Origin: Planctomycetota bacterium
Lineage (GTDB): Bacteria; Planctomycetota; Phycisphaerae; SM23-33
Reading direction: 5' to 3'
Assembly: GCA_009908915.1 (NCBI GenBank)
Contig: JAAAOJ010000015.1
Span: forward strand, 23,072 to 87,071
DNA length: 64,000 nt
The position numbers and the translations under genes were made by a program. Within the stretch, counting starts at the first letter, position 1. Every line of letters begins with the position of its first letter. Positions 7,515-16,681 of the stretch are shown one piece after another. The notes beneath the pieces are model-generated. The model made no database searches and had not been told where the DNA came from. It worked only from the letters and a program-made list of their open reading frames with translations.

Positions 7515-9452
7515 TCAGGTTCGATGGAACTGCTTGTCCAGTTCGCGGAGGCTCATTCGCAGCGTCGTCGGGCGCCCGTGCGGACAGGCCGATGCCTTCT
7601 TGCTACCAGCCGCCTGGTCGAGCAGTTCTGCCATCTCAGCGTCGCTGAGCGGGTCACCGGCCTTGATCGCCGCCTTGCAGGCCATCATCGCCAGGACGGT
7701 CTCGAGGATGCGTTCGCCAGCGGCCTCGGTGGCGCCGTCGGCATCGTCCTCGGCTAGCTGGTCGAGCAGCTCGCGCAGCAGCGGCCCCATGGCCACGCCG
7801 CGCTCGGCGAGGATCGTCGGGTACTGCTGGACGGCGAAGGCCGACTTGCCGAACGGTTCGACCTCGATGCCGAGGGACGCCAGCAGTTCGGCATTGCTTT
7901 CGAGGAGCGCGGCTTCGCCGGCGGTGACGCTGAAGCTCTCGGGGATCAGCATCCGTTGCGTCGAGAGCCCGCCTTCGGCAAATCGGTGCTTCAACTGGTT
8001 GTAGAGGATGCGCTCGTGCAGGGCGTGCTGGTCGACGATCACCAGCCCGTCGTTGGTCTCGGTGACGATGTAGGTGTCGGCGATTTGCAGCAGTGGCCGG
8101 GGCGCGGCAGCCGACAGGGCGGGCGCTGCTTCGCGCGGCGCGGAGGTGTCCGTCGCATCGCGCGCGGCGGAATCGGTCGGTGTGGCGCCAACCGCTGGGG
8201 CCGATGCTGGGGGCCAGGTTCGCTGGGGCTCTGACGGGGCGGATCGGGAAGGCGGGGCGAGCGGGCCGGGGCGGGGCGCCTGTGCAGGCGGTCGGCTGTC
8301 CCGCTGGGGGCGGATGCCTTCCGGGACGCTCAATGCCGGCTGGGGCGGCGGGGCTTTCTTGAAGAAGTCGGCCATCGCCTGCTTGAGGCTGTCGGTGCGT
8401 GCGCGACTGTCGGTGCGGGCATCCGGCAGATCGCCGGGTCGGCCGGCGTCCGCACTGGGTCGCAGGTCGCCGCGATTCAGCGTTTCTTTCAGGGCGGCCA
8501 TCAACTCGCCGTAGACCCGGTTGGAGTCGCGGAAGCGGACCTCGATCTTGGTCGGGTGGACGTTGACGTCAACGTCGCCGGGGTCGATGTCGATAAAGAT
8601 GAAGACCGGCGCGCTCTTGCCGGGCGCCAGCAGGCCGCGGTAGGCCTCGCGCAGGGCATGACCGAGGAGGCGGTCGCGGATGTAGCGGCCGTTGAGGAAG
8701 ACGTACTGCCACCTTGTCGTGGAGCGTGCGGCGGAGGGCTTGCCGATATACCCGGCAATGCCGATCGAATCGGTCCGCTGCGAGAGCTTCAGCAGCGCCT
8801 CGGCGAGGTCGGGCGTGAACAGATCGGCGATACGATCGAGCGTGGCCTCGGTGGCGGGTAGATTGAGGCTCTCGCGGCCGTTGTGGCGGAGGGTGAAGGC
8901 GATATCCGGGTGCGGCAGGGCGAGACGGGCGATTTGCTCGGTAACGTGGCCGAACTCGGTGTTGGTGGTGCGCAGGAATTTGCGGCGGGCGGGCGTATTG
9001 AAGAACAGGTCGCGGATCTCAACGCTGGTTCCGGGCGGTGCGGCGGCGGGCATCGGCTCGTGGATATCCTCGCCATCGGCAGCGATCTCCCAGCCGCTGT
9101 CGGCCTTGGCGAGGCGCGTTCGGATGCGGGCATGGGCGATCGAGGCAATGGCGGCCAAGGCCTCGCCGCGAAAGCCCATCGTGGCGATGTTAAACAGGTC
9201 GTCCTCGGCGGAGATCTTGCTGGTTGCGTGCGGGGCGAAGGCCATCTCGGCGTCGCTACGACCCATGCCCGTTCCGTTGTCGGTCACCTGGATGAGCTTT
9301 CGTCCGCCGTCTTCGACCGCGACGTCGATGCGGGTCGCCCCGGCGTCGACGGCATTCTCGACAAGCTCCTTGACCACGCTGGCCGGTCGCTCAATGACCT
9401 CGCCGGCGGCGATCTTGTTGACGAGATGTCCGGGCAGCCGGTTGATCGTCAT
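7515..9452 (-). CDS. mutL: DNA mismatch repair protein MutL
   Basis: 645 aa. The GHKL ATPase domain has IAAGEVIERPASVVKELVEN, DNGTGM and GFRGEALA. A Pro/Ala-rich linker (about 345-455) leads to the C-terminal dimerisation domain with DQHALHER, ACKAAIKAG and CPHGRP. The endonuclease motif DQHA-x2-E-x4-E is incomplete: the last Glu is Asn (ERILYN), while the CPHGRP and ACKxA metal-site motifs remain. GGAG lies about 12 bases before the ATG. It acts with MutS in post-replicative repair. It sits at the end of the kinase/NtrC operon, 20 bases after a micro-ORF. Confidence 0.96.
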   Translation of the reverse strand: MTINRLPGHLVNKIAAGEVIERPASVVKELVENAVDAGATRIDVAVEDGGRKLIQVTDNGTGMGRSDAEMAFAPHATSKISAEDDLFNIATMGFRGEALAAIASIAHARIRTRLAKADSGWEIAADGEDIHEPMPAAAPPGTSVEIRDLFFNTPARRKFLRTTNTEFGHVTEQIARLALPHPDIAFTLRHNGRESLNLPATEATLDRIADLFTPDLAEALLKLSQRTDSIGIAGYIGKPSAARSTTRWQYVFLNGRYIRDRLLGHALREAYRGLLAPGKSAPVFIFIDIDPGDVDVNVHPTKIEVRFRDSNRVYGELMAALKETLNRGDLRPSADAGRPGDLPDARTDSRARTDSLKQAMADFFKKAPPPQPALSVPEGIRPQRDSRPPAQAPRPGPLAPPSRSAPSEPQRTWPPASAPAVGATPTDSAARDATDTSAPREAAPALSAAAPRPLLQIADTYIVTETNDGLVIVDQHALHERILYNQLKHRFAEGGLSTQRMLIPESFSVTAGEAALLESNAELLASLGIEVEPFGKSAFAVQQYPTILAERGVAMGPLLRELLDQLAEDDADGATEAAGERILETVLAMMACKAAIKAGDPLSDAEMAELLDQAAGSKKASACPHGRPTTLRMSLRELDKQFHRT

Positions 9453-9472
9453 GACAGGGCGACTCCGTTCGG

Positions 9473-9589
9473 TTAGGACAGCCCACGATTGTAGGCGGCA
9501 GGCCGCCCGTATTCAAAGGCAATGCGGTCCTCGGCGGTCAGGTCCTTGTGTGGATCGTTCCCGGCCTGGAAGGGTGACGAGCGCTTCAC
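9473..9589 (-). CDS. micro-ORF of 38 aa before mutL
   Basis: A GTG at 9589 overlaps the stop of the preceding micro-ORF (GTGA), a typical translational-coupling arrangement. The peptide is hydrophilic, begins VKRSSPFQAGN and contains DLTAEDRIAFEYGRP. It has normal codon use and ends 20 bases before mutL. No family is recognised. It may be a genuine small protein or a coupling leader for mutL. Confidence 0.4.
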   Translation of the reverse strand: MKRSSPFQAGNDPHKDLTAEDRIAFEYGRPAAYNRGLS

Positions 9590-9696
9590 CAGGCGATGTG
9601 GGCGCGGCAGCGCTTGCCAAGGAGACCGAAGAACAACGCCAGCAGCGCCGCGGCGAGGGCGCTGCTGATTGCCCACCCGACGACGGGGCCGGGCAT
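9586..9696 (-). CDS. micro-ORF of 36 aa, single hydrophobic helix
   Basis: The ATG at 9696 comes 2 bases after the stop of the NtrC-type regulator. The peptide is MPGPVVGWAISS followed by ALAAALLALFFGLLG and a basic end KRCRAHIAW, i.e. one predicted transmembrane helix with a positive inside tail. Its stop overlaps the GTG of the next micro-ORF. No homologue is recognised. The spacing on both sides argues that it is translated as part of the operon. Confidence 0.4.
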   Translation of the reverse strand: MPGPVVGWAISSALAAALLALFFGLLGKRCRAHIAW

Positions 9697-9698
9697 GA

Positions 9699-11087
9699 CT
9701 ACGCGTTGAGGCCGTATTCCTTGATCTTGCGGTAGAGCGTTCGCTCGCCGATGCCGAGAATCGAGGCGGCCTTCTCGCGGTTGCCCTCGACCATCTTGAG
9801 CGTGTTGCGGATAAGCTGCGTCTCCGCTTCGTCGATGCTGATGCCGGCCAGCTCTCGGAATTGACCGTCGGTGAGGTCATTCGGCGGCTGGTGGATTTCC
9901 GGGGGCAGGTCGTCGACCGCCAGCTTGTCGCTCGCGGCGAGCACCACCATGTTTTCCACGACGTTGCGCAGCTGCCGGACGTTGCCCGGCCAGGGGTAGC
10001 TCATCAGCACGCGCCGGGCCTCCGGCGTCAGGCCGTTGATTGTGCGGCCATGGGTCTCGTTGGCCTGGGCAAGGAAGTGTTCGATCAGCAGCGGGATGTC
10101 TTCGCGGCGTTGACGTAGCGGCGGGATCTCGATCGTCGCGCCCTTGATGCGGAAGTAGAGGTCCTCGCGGAATTCCTTCGCCTTGACCTTCTCGGCAAGG
10201 TCACCGTTGGTCGCCGAGATGATACGGACATTCACGCGGTACGGCTCGTTGGAGCCGACCCGGACCACCTCGCCATTCTCCAGCACGCGCAGCAGCTTGG
10301 CCTGCATGGTCAGCGGCATGTCGCCGACCTCGTCGAGGAACATCGTTCCGCCGTCGGCATGCTCGAAGCGGCCTGGCCGGTCCCCGCCGGCACCGGTGTA
10401 GGCACCCTTGACGTGGCCGAAGAGCTCGTCCTCCAGCAGTGTCTCGCTCAGGCCGGCGCAGTTGATGGCGACGAACCGCTTCTCGGCCCGTTCCGAATTC
10501 TGGTGGATGGCATTGGCGAGCAGTTCCTTGCCCGTGCCGCTCTCGCCGAGGATCAGCACTGACAGATCGCTTGTTGCGATGCGTCGAACCGTCTCGAGGA
10601 TGCGCAACATGGGGGCGGATTGGCCGATGATATTCCCGAAGCCGAACTTCTCGTCGAGGCGTTCCTTGAGTTCGTGGATCGTGCGTCGCTGGGCGGTCAT
10701 CTCGGCGGCACGGGCGACAACGGCGCGGAGTTCGTTGAGGTCGAGCGGCTTCTCGATGTAGTCGAATGCGCCCGTCTGTAGGGCCTGGCGGCAGACGTCG
10801 ACGGAGGAGTGGGCGGTGATGAAGATCACCTTGGCCCGCGGGGCTTTCTCGACGGCGGCCTGCAGTACGCCCATGCCGTCAATCTCCCCGCCAAGCATGA
10901 AGTCGGTGACGATGATGTCGAAGCGGCGCGAGGTCAGTTTGGCGACAGCCGCCTCGCCGCTGTGGGCAACGGTGCAGGTATGGCCGACACGCGAGAGGCC
11001 TTCGTCGATCGCCTCGGCGTGGGCAAGTTCGTCCTCGACGATGAGGATGTCTGCACTGGGTGGAGAGTCGGGGGTAGTCTCTGGCAT
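9699..11087 (-). CDS. NtrC-family sigma-54 response regulator
   Basis: 462 aa with three domains. The receiver (phospho-acceptor Asp62 in VTDFMLGG) is followed by an AAA+ sigma-54 interaction domain with Walker A GESGTGKE, the loop GAYTGA (the sigma-54 contact, with Tyr in place of the usual Phe), the Walker B region GGTMFLDEVGD and an arginine finger region. The C-terminal Fis-type helix-turn-helix ends ASILGIGERTLYRKIKEYG. It should activate sigma-54 promoters when phosphorylated. The soluble kinase at 11663-12388, two genes upstream on the same strand, is its likely partner. Confidence 0.95.
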   Translation of the reverse strand: MPETTPDSPPSADILIVEDELAHAEAIDEGLSRVGHTCTVAHSGEAAVAKLTSRRFDIIVTDFMLGGEIDGMGVLQAAVEKAPRAKVIFITAHSSVDVCRQALQTGAFDYIEKPLDLNELRAVVARAAEMTAQRRTIHELKERLDEKFGFGNIIGQSAPMLRILETVRRIATSDLSVLILGESGTGKELLANAIHQNSERAEKRFVAINCAGLSETLLEDELFGHVKGAYTGAGGDRPGRFEHADGGTMFLDEVGDMPLTMQAKLLRVLENGEVVRVGSNEPYRVNVRIISATNGDLAEKVKAKEFREDLYFRIKGATIEIPPLRQRREDIPLLIEHFLAQANETHGRTINGLTPEARRVLMSYPWPGNVRQLRNVVENMVVLAASDKLAVDDLPPEIHQPPNDLTDGQFRELAGISIDEAETQLIRNTLKMVEGNREKAASILGIGERTLYRKIKEYGLNA

Positions 11088-11096
11088 GGCGAGGGT

Positions 11097-11534
11097 CTAC
11101 TGCGAATTGGAGGCGGAACGGGTCGGCTGGTCGCTGTTCTCGGCGCTCTCGGACGCCGACTCCTCGGACCTGTCGGGGTCCGGAACGGCGGCGGGTGGCG
11201 CGCCGACGTCGTCGGCCATCTCGTCCTGTGCCAGACGGCTCAGCGGATGCCGTCGCCGGTAGCCTTCCTGGATCATACGGATCACACCGATGAAAAACAG
11301 CCCGAAGGCGGCCGGAAGGAATATCCACACCTCGCCGTGGACCTGGATGCGGGCCATGCGTGCGAGATAGGCCGCCACGCCAATGAACATGGCCAGTAAT
11401 ATGTAGGGCCATCCAGCGATGCAGAGCTGGGTATCACGGCAGTAAACGCACTGGACCTTCTCATCCGTGCTGACGGCTTCGTTGCGGTTGAATCTTCGGC
11501 CGCATCGCGGACAGAAATACGACTTAAGCTCCAT
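11097..11534 (-). CDS. zinc-ribbon membrane protein
   Basis: 145 aa from ATG 11534 (MELKSYFCPRCG). Two CxxC pairs (CPRC and CVYC) make a zinc ribbon. They are followed by two hydrophobic segments (WPYILLAMFIGVAAYLA and WIFLPAAFGLFFIGVI), then an acidic Ser/Glu-rich tail. It lies between the kinase and regulator genes, 9 bases before the latter, so it is probably co-expressed and might sense or localise for the two-component pair. Function unknown. Confidence 0.7.
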   Translation of the reverse strand: MELKSYFCPRCGRRFNRNEAVSTDEKVQCVYCRDTQLCIAGWPYILLAMFIGVAAYLARMARIQVHGEVWIFLPAAFGLFFIGVIRMIQEGYRRRHPLSRLAQDEMADDVGAPPAAVPDPDRSEESASESAENSDQPTRSASNSQ

Positions 11535-11662
11535 GGATGTGCTCCTGCCTGTGTGGCTATCGACGTGGCTTACGTTAGCAACTGCGGACGCGGATGTCAA
11601 CGCGGAACGCCCCCGCTGAATATCCCCTCTGGAATCGGACAGAACTGACAGGGGATTCGTGT

Positions 11663-12388
11663 CTATTCGGCATCGCAGGGCAGGAACATGACGAACCTCG
11701 TGCCTTTGCCCGGCTCGCTGTCGACCGTTAGCTGGCCCCTGTGCTCGCGAACGATACGGCGGACCGTCGGCAGACCGAGCCCCGAGCCATCCGGCTTGGT
11801 CGACCAGTAAGCATCGAAGATGTGCTCGATATCCTCCGGCGGGATGCCAGGACCGGTGTCCGTGACTTCGATGCTCGCCGAGCCGTCCGAATCCGTCACC
11901 CGCAGCAACAACTCGCCGCCCGAAGTGCTCATGGCCTGGGTGGCGTTGAGCATCAGATTCAGCAGTGCCTGCTGAATCAGCCCGACATCGAGCCGGCAGA
12001 CCACTGGATGGTCCGGCAGGCTGGTCCGCAGAACGACATTGCAGGCTGAGGCCTGCGGGGCGAAGAAGTCCTGCAGTTCATCGAGAATATCGACAACGTC
12101 CGCCTGCTCCAGCGATAGGTCGACCTTGCCGGCGAAGTGGAGGAAGTCTCGCAGGGTGTCTTCGACACGCTGGGCTTCATCGGCCACCAGTTGAAGTCGT
12201 CGGCGAATGCGATCATGCTCGGCGTCATCGAAACGGGCCAGGTCTTCGCTTAGCAGGCGAAGGTTCAGCCGTACCGTTGACAGGGGGTTCTTGATCTCGT
12301 GGGCCAGCCCGTTGACGAGGTGCGAGAGTTCCTCCCACTGAGGCCGGGCGTTCTCGGCGTCTGGCGTGATGTTACAGTCGTCGGGCAT
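11663..12388 (-). CDS. soluble histidine kinase (NtrB-like)
   Basis: 241 aa. The HisKA dimerisation domain has LAHEIKNPLS (phospho-acceptor His30), and the HATPase_c domain has N-box NLMLNATQAM, DTGPGIP and GSGLGLPTV. There are no membrane segments and no sensor domain, so input must come from a partner protein or a cytoplasmic signal. It is first in the operon that continues with the zinc-ribbon protein, the sigma-54 regulator, two micro-ORFs and mutL. No strong ribosome binding site is seen before the ATG. Confidence 0.93.
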   Translation of the reverse strand: MPDDCNITPDAENARPQWEELSHLVNGLAHEIKNPLSTVRLNLRLLSEDLARFDDAEHDRIRRRLQLVADEAQRVEDTLRDFLHFAGKVDLSLEQADVVDILDELQDFFAPQASACNVVLRTSLPDHPVVCRLDVGLIQQALLNLMLNATQAMSTSGGELLLRVTDSDGSASIEVTDTGPGIPPEDIEHIFDAYWSTKPDGSGLGLPTVRRIVREHRGQLTVDSEPGKGTRFVMFLPCDAE

Positions 12389-12412
12389 GGATCATACGTC
12401 GCGCGCTACGCA

Positions 12413-12525
12413 TGTACATGGCACCCCGTCCGGGCTGCCATGTCCATGCGCGGTGGAGCGGTGCCAATGGCATGCGACCGGGATCGCTACACCGCGCACA
12501 TGCTTGATGCGCCTGGCATCAGAAA
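12413..12525 (-). repeat. nested-palindrome repeat, copy 1
   Basis: Read on the minus strand it matches 54400-54524: GCATCA, GTGCGCGGTGTAGCG, a spacer, TGCCATTGGCA, then CGCTCCACCGCGC and TGGCAGCCCG-CGGG. The core 12448-12497 folds as an outer stem (GCGCGGTGGAGCG with CGCTACACCGCGC) around a small inner palindrome. A more diverged core lies at 38408-38455. It is intergenic, between the kinase gene and the pnp terminator. Confidence 0.6.
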
Positions 12526-12560
12526 GGTTGTTGGTTGACGATGCGGGCATGGGGTCGGCC

Positions 12561-12605
12561 GAAAAAAAAAACGACGGGCGTGCGACGCGTGAGGTCGCAC
12601 GCCCG
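12561..12605 (-). terminator. intrinsic terminator of pnp
   Basis: On the minus strand, a perfect 12-bp stem (CGGGCGTGCGAC with its complement, 12575-12605) and a 7-base loop are followed by CGTCG and then a run of ten T. It starts 16 bases after the pnp stop at 12622. This is the clearest rho-independent terminator in the window. Confidence 0.93.
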
Positions 12606-12621
12606 TTCGACTGCGCGTTGG

Positions 12622-14790
12622 CTAGCGTCGGCCGCCTCGACCGCCGCCTCGATGGCCACGGCGGCCGCCGCGTTTCTTAGGCAGCTCGGGTTCGTGGTCG
12701 GGGTCCAGGAGGACCTTGCGGGAGAGCTTGACTTTGCCCTGGTCGTCAATGTTGATGACCTTGGACTCAAACTCGTCGCCGACCTTGGCGATATCCTCGG
12801 GGTTCTCGACGTAGCTGGTGTCCATCTCGGAGACGTGACAGAGGCCTTCCGTGCCGGGGAGAATCTCGACGAATACGCCGAAGTCCCGCACCGAAACGAC
12901 CTTGCCCTTGTACGTCTTGCCGAGCTCGGCGTCCTCGACGATGGCCTCGACCATCTCCTTGGCCGCCTTGGCGCCGTCGCCCGTGGATGCAATGTAGATC
13001 GTGCCGTCGTCGTCGATATCGATCGATGCGCCGGTCTCGTCCTGGATGGCATTGATGGTCTTGCCGCCCGGGCCGATGACCTTGCCGATCTTCTTCGGGT
13101 CGATCTTGATCGACAGCATGCGCGGGGCATGCTCGGACAACTCGCCCGGTTCGGCGATGACCTGGCTCATCTGATCCAGGATGTCCATCCGGGCCTTGCG
13201 GGCCTGGCTGAGCGTATCGACGATGCGGTCCTGCGAAATGCCACGGGCCTTCATGTCAAGCTGGATGCCCGTGATGCCGTCCTTTGTGCCGGCGACCTTG
13301 AAGTCCATGTCGCCGTGGAAGTCCTCCTCGCCGACGATATCCGTCAGCAGGATGTACTTTCCCGGGTTCTCCTCGTCATGGACCATGCCGATGCTGATAC
13401 CCGCAACGGGCGCCTTGATCGGCACGCCGGCGTTCATCAGGGCCATCGAACCACCCGTGGTGGCCGCCTGGCTCGTCGAGCCGTTCGACTCGAGAATGTC
13501 GGCGACGACGCGGACGGTGTAGGGGAATTCCTCGGGGTCCGGCATGACGGGATCGATGCTCTTTTCGGCCAGGGCACCGTGACCGATCTCGCGTCGCCCG
13601 GGGCCTCGGATGGGGCGAATCTCGCCGACGCTGAACGGCGGGAAATTGTAGTGCAGGAAGAAGGGCTTCTTGTACTCTTCCAGCAGGCCGTCGATGATGG
13701 GCTGATCGCGCGGCGTGCCGAGCGTTGCCGTCACCAGGGCCATCGTCTCGCCGCGGGTGAACAGGGCGCTGCCGTGCGTTCGTGGCAGGACGCCGACCTC
13801 GAAGCCCAGCGGACGAACTTCGTCCATCGCTCGGCCGTCCGGCCGCGTGCCGCCGAGGATCAGATCGCGCTGGATCTTCCCCTCGAGCTTGTAGAACGCT
13901 TCCTTGATATGGCCTTCGCTGTAGGGGGCTTCCTCGGGGTCGGTCCCTTCGGGAATCAGCTCGTCGATAAGTTCCTGGCGGATCTCCATCAGGCGGTCAA
14001 ACCGCTCGGTTTTGCCGGCGATCTGCTTGGCCTCGCGGACCTTGGCCTCGCACGTGTCCCAGACGAGCTGCTTGAGTTCGTCGGGAACCGGATTGGCCTC
14101 GTATTCCTTCTCGCGGGCGGCCTGACCGGCGATTTCGTCGATCATGTCCATGACCTCGGTGGCGACCTCGAAGGCCTTCTCGCAGGCGCCGGCAACAACG
14201 TCTTCGGAGACCTGCTTGCCGGTGCATTCGATCATGTTGATCGCTTCGCGAGGTCCGGCGGCCAAGAGTTCCATCTCGGAGTTCTCCAGGTCGCTGTGGG
14301 TGGGATTGATGACGTATTCGCCGTCAATGTAACCGATCTTGCCGGCGCCGATGGGGCCGGCGAACGGGGCCGGGCTGATGCTCAGCGCCGCCGATGCGCC
14401 GATCATGGCCAGCAGGTCGGGATCGTTTTCGTTATCGGTGGACAGCACGAGGCACTGGATCTGCACTTCGTGCTTGTAGTCCTTGGGGAAAAGCGGACGG
14501 ATCGGGCGGTCGATCATCCGCATCGTCAGGATCTCCTTGGCCGACGGACGGCCTTCACGTTTGAAGAACCCGCCCGGAATCTTGCCGGCCGAATACTGGG
14601 CTTCGCGGTAGTCCACGAAGAGCGGGAAGAAGTCCAGGTCCCGCGAGGGGGGGGCGGCCAGCACGGTGCACAGCACGACGGTATCGCCGTAGGTGACCAT
14701 GACGGCCCCGTGGGCCTGCTTGGCAACTTTGCCTGTTTCGAGCGTCAACGTGCGCCCGCCAATGTTTCGTTCTACTTTCACTACTGGCAT
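12622..14790 (-). CDS. pnp: polynucleotide phosphorylase
   Basis: 722 aa from ATG 14790, placed 6 bases after AGAGGA; the upstream ATG at 14820 lacks this. Two RNase PH folds (the first with [11 protein letters not shown], the second with [16 protein letters not shown] and [12 protein letters not shown]) flank an alpha-helical domain. KH ([16 protein letters not shown]) and S1 ([15 protein letters not shown]) domains follow, then a Gly/Arg-rich tail. It degrades RNA 3' to 5' phosphorolytically and is a core component of degradosomes. It lies downstream of rpsO as in many bacteria. It may be autoregulated through the leader hairpin at 14872-14891. Confidence 0.97.
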   Translation of the reverse strand: MPVVKVERNIGGRTLTLETGKVAKQAHGAVMVTYGDTVVLCTVLAAPPSRDLDFFPLFVDYREAQYSAGKIPGGFFKREGRPSAKEILTMRMIDRPIRPLFPKDYKHEVQIQCLVLSTDNENDPDLLAMIGASAALSISPAPFAGPIGAGKIGYIDGEYVINPTHSDLENSEMELLAAGPREAINMIECTGKQVSEDVVAGACEKAFEVATEVMDMIDEIAGQAAREKEYEANPVPDELKQLVWDTCEAKVREAKQIAGKTERFDRLMEIRQELIDELIPEGTDPEEAPYSEGHIKEAFYKLEGKIQRDLILGGTRPDGRAMDEVRPLGFEVGVLPRTHGSALFTRGETMALVTATLGTPRDQPIIDGLLEEYKKPFFLHYNFPPFSVGEIRPIRGPGRREIGHGALAEKSIDPVMPDPEEFPYTVRVVADILESNGSTSQAATTGGSMALMNAGVPIKAPVAGISIGMVHDEENPGKYILLTDIVGEEDFHGDMDFKVAGTKDGITGIQLDMKARGISQDRIVDTLSQARKARMDILDQMSQVIAEPGELSEHAPRMLSIKIDPKKIGKVIGPGGKTINAIQDETGASIDIDDDGTIYIASTGDGAKAAKEMVEAIVEDAELGKTYKGKVVSVRDFGVFVEILPGTEGLCHVSEMDTSYVENPEDIAKVGDEFESKVINIDDQGKVKLSRKVLLDPDHEPELPKKRGGRRGHRGGGRGGRR

Positions 14791-14871
14791 CTCAATCCTC
14801 TTGTTGCGTCTGTCTGTCATTGTGTGTCTCTATGGTACGTTCCGATATCCGACGGGGCATCCTGTGGCTGA

Positions 14872-14891
14872 GGCAGCACGTCGGTGCTGCC
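14872..14891 (-). promoter_or_regulatory. perfect hairpin in the rpsO-pnp intergenic leader
   Basis: GGCAGCAC and GTGCTGCC form a perfect 8-bp stem with a 4-base loop, 82 bases upstream of the pnp start and about 120 bases after the rpsO stop. There is no U-run after it, so it is more like an mRNA-processing stem than a terminator. In Escherichia coli the rpsO-pnp leader has an RNase III-cut stem used for pnp autocontrol; that analogy is inference only. Confidence 0.35.
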
Positions 14892-15012
14892 GCCCGCGCG
14901 TGACGCTGCGCAGCGGGTGCGTCAAGACGCCGAGTGGCGAAAAGAGTGGGGACCGCAGAAAAACGGACCGGGGTGCCCGAATCGTAGCTGAACTGTCGCC
15001 GCACGAAATGAA

Positions 15013-15282
15013 TTACTTGCGCAGCCCCAGTTTGGCGATGATCGCGCGGTAACGGTCGGCCGAGGCCAGCGAGAGATACTTCAGCAGGCTGTTCCGCTTG
15101 CCCACCATCTTCAACAGACCTCGTCGCGAGGCATGATCCTTCTTGTGCGACTTGAGATGCTCGGCGAGATGGTTGATCCGGGCCGTTAGGAGGGCAATCT
15201 GCACCTCTGCCGAACCCGTGTCGCCTTCATGCAACTGGTTCTCTTCAACAATCTTCCGCTTTGCGTCTTCCGTAATCGTCAT
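15013..15282 (-). CDS. rpsO: 30S ribosomal protein S15
   Basis: 89 aa, the standard length. Typical S15 features are present: [35 protein letters not shown] and KRNSLLKYL. It binds the central domain of 16S rRNA early in 30S assembly. It is followed by pnp on the same strand. The start at 15282 has a GGTAACG-like weak ribosome site. The 190 bases upstream show no other gene. Confidence 0.97.
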   Translation of the reverse strand: MTITEDAKRKIVEENQLHEGDTGSAEVQIALLTARINHLAEHLKSHKKDHASRRGLLKMVGKRNSLLKYLSLASADRYRAIIAKLGLRK

Positions 15283-15471
15283 GCTTTTCGTTACCTGCCG
15301 CCGACAACAGCCAGTCCCGGCTGCGGGCCAGCCGTCTGCTCGGCGTATGTCTCGTATCTTTCCTTAATCCTTCGCTTTTCGCAGCGTAATACTGTAGCTC
15401 TTTCGCCACGAAAAACAACCCTATTTGCGGAAAGTGTCCCGCCGGCGCACAAATAATCAACCGCCGCCGGC

Positions 15472-15858
15472 TCAGCCCGTCAGGATGCCCCGGGCCACCT
15501 CGACCAGCTTGGACATCTTGAACGGCTTGCGAAGATACGCCCGCGCGCCGAGCGTGGCGGCATACATCTCGTGCCGCGTGCCATCGTTCGCCGTGACCAT
15601 GATGACGTGCGGCGGGTCGTCCTCCCCCTTGCCCTGGCGAAGGTGTTCCAGCACCACCAGCCCGTTATGCCCGGGCATCATCTGGTCCAAAACCACCAGG
15701 TCCGGCGTGGCGGCCTCGGCCTGGCGGACCGCTTCCTTGCCGTCGCGGGCGCAGACGACCCTCGCGCCGAGCTCTTCGAGGGCGCTCTCGACGGACTGGA
15801 GAATATCAGGGTCGTCATCGACGACCAGAATGGTCTTAGCGGACAGGTCATCCGACAT
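15472..15858 (-). CDS. single-domain response regulator (CheY-like receiver)
   Basis: 128 aa, receiver only: acidic pocket VVDDDPD, phospho-acceptor Asp58 in LVVLDQMMPG, Thr in VTAND and Lys in RKPFK. With no output domain it must act by protein contact or as a phosphate relay. It lies 64 bases after the ABC transporter ATPase gene on the same strand and may be the last gene of that operon. Cognate kinase unknown. Confidence 0.9.
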   Translation of the reverse strand: MSDDLSAKTILVVDDDPDILQSVESALEELGARVVCARDGKEAVRQAEAATPDLVVLDQMMPGHNGLVVLEHLRQGKGEDDPPHVIMVTANDGTRHEMYAATLGARAYLRKPFKMSKLVEVARGILTG

Positions 15859-15922
15859 AGGTTACTCCGTGAAAAAAACAAACGGCGTGAATCATGCAGT
15901 GTAGAGTTCGCGAGTGATTCTG

Positions 15923-16681
15923 TCAACGCGAAGTGAGGCGGTGTCGCAACTCGATAAGACGCCGCTCGAAGGCCTTCGCCAACGGGTCCCGCGGATGCGG
16001 CAGCTCGATGTCCACGCGTTCGATGCCCGGGGCGGCCGTAAGGATCACGACCTCGTCGCCCAGCAGCAGGGCCTCCTCGATATCGTGTGTGACCAGCAGG
16101 ATGCTCTGGCCGTACTGCATCCGCAGGTCAAGGACTTGCTGGCCGAGCCGACGACGGGTGGCTTCGTCGACGCCGCTGAAAGGCTCGTCGAGCATCAGCA
16201 GTTGTGGCCGGCAGGCCAGGGCGGTTGCGACGGCGGCCCGGCGGCGCATCCCGCCGGACAGTTCGTGCGGGTAGCTCAGGGCGACGTCGTTCGGCAGATG
16301 CATCTGCCGCAGCAGTGTCTCGGCGCGACGGTTGGCCTCGCGGCGCGGCACGTTCCGCAGCCGCATGGGCAGGGTTATGTTGCGCCGGATATTGCGCCAC
16401 GGCAGAAGATTGCCCTCCTGGGTGACGACGGCCCACGGCGGCGGGGCGACACTCGGCCCCCACTGCGGATAGACGATCTCGCCGGCCGTTGGTTGATCCA
16501 GGCCGGCCGCCAGACGCAGCAGCGTGGTCTTGCCGCTGCCGCTGGGCCCGACGATGCCGGTGATCCGCCCGGCCCGGCAGTCGAGCGATACGTGGCACAG
16601 TGCGTCGACCTCGCCGCGGCGGGGCGTGCTGAAACGCCGGCTGACGTCCCGGAATGAGATGAGGACGGTGTCGGGCGTCAT
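15923..16681 (-). CDS. ABC transporter ATP-binding protein (nitrate/sulfonate/taurine type)
   Basis: 252 aa from ATG 16681, which overlaps the permease stop by 4 bases (ATGA). Walker A GPSGSGKTTLL, Q-loop VTQEGNLLPW, signature LSGGMRRRAA, Walker B LLMLDEPFSG and H-loop LVTHDIEEALLLGD are all present. It matches the SsuB/TauB/NrtD group. It powers the permease at 16678-17508 with the lipoprotein at 17513-18667. A longer in-frame extension upstream is antisense-type shadow inside the permease gene. Confidence 0.93.
   Translation of the reverse strand: MTPDTVLISFRDVSRRFSTPRRGEVDALCHVSLDCRAGRITGIVGPSGSGKTTLLRLAAGLDQPTAGEIVYPQWGPSVAPPPWAVVTQEGNLLPWRNIRRNITLPMRLRNVPRREANRRAETLLRQMHLPNDVALSYPHELSGGMRRRAAVATALACRPQLLMLDEPFSGVDEATRRRLGQQVLDLRMQYGQSILLVTHDIEEALLLGDEVVILTAAPGIERVDIELPHPRDPLAKAFERRLIELRHRLTSR

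Noticed and set aside
9473..9880. 136-codon open frame on the minus strand before mutL
   Set aside because: Most of it lies within the NtrC-type gene in another frame; only its last 38 codons match the micro-ORF already listed.
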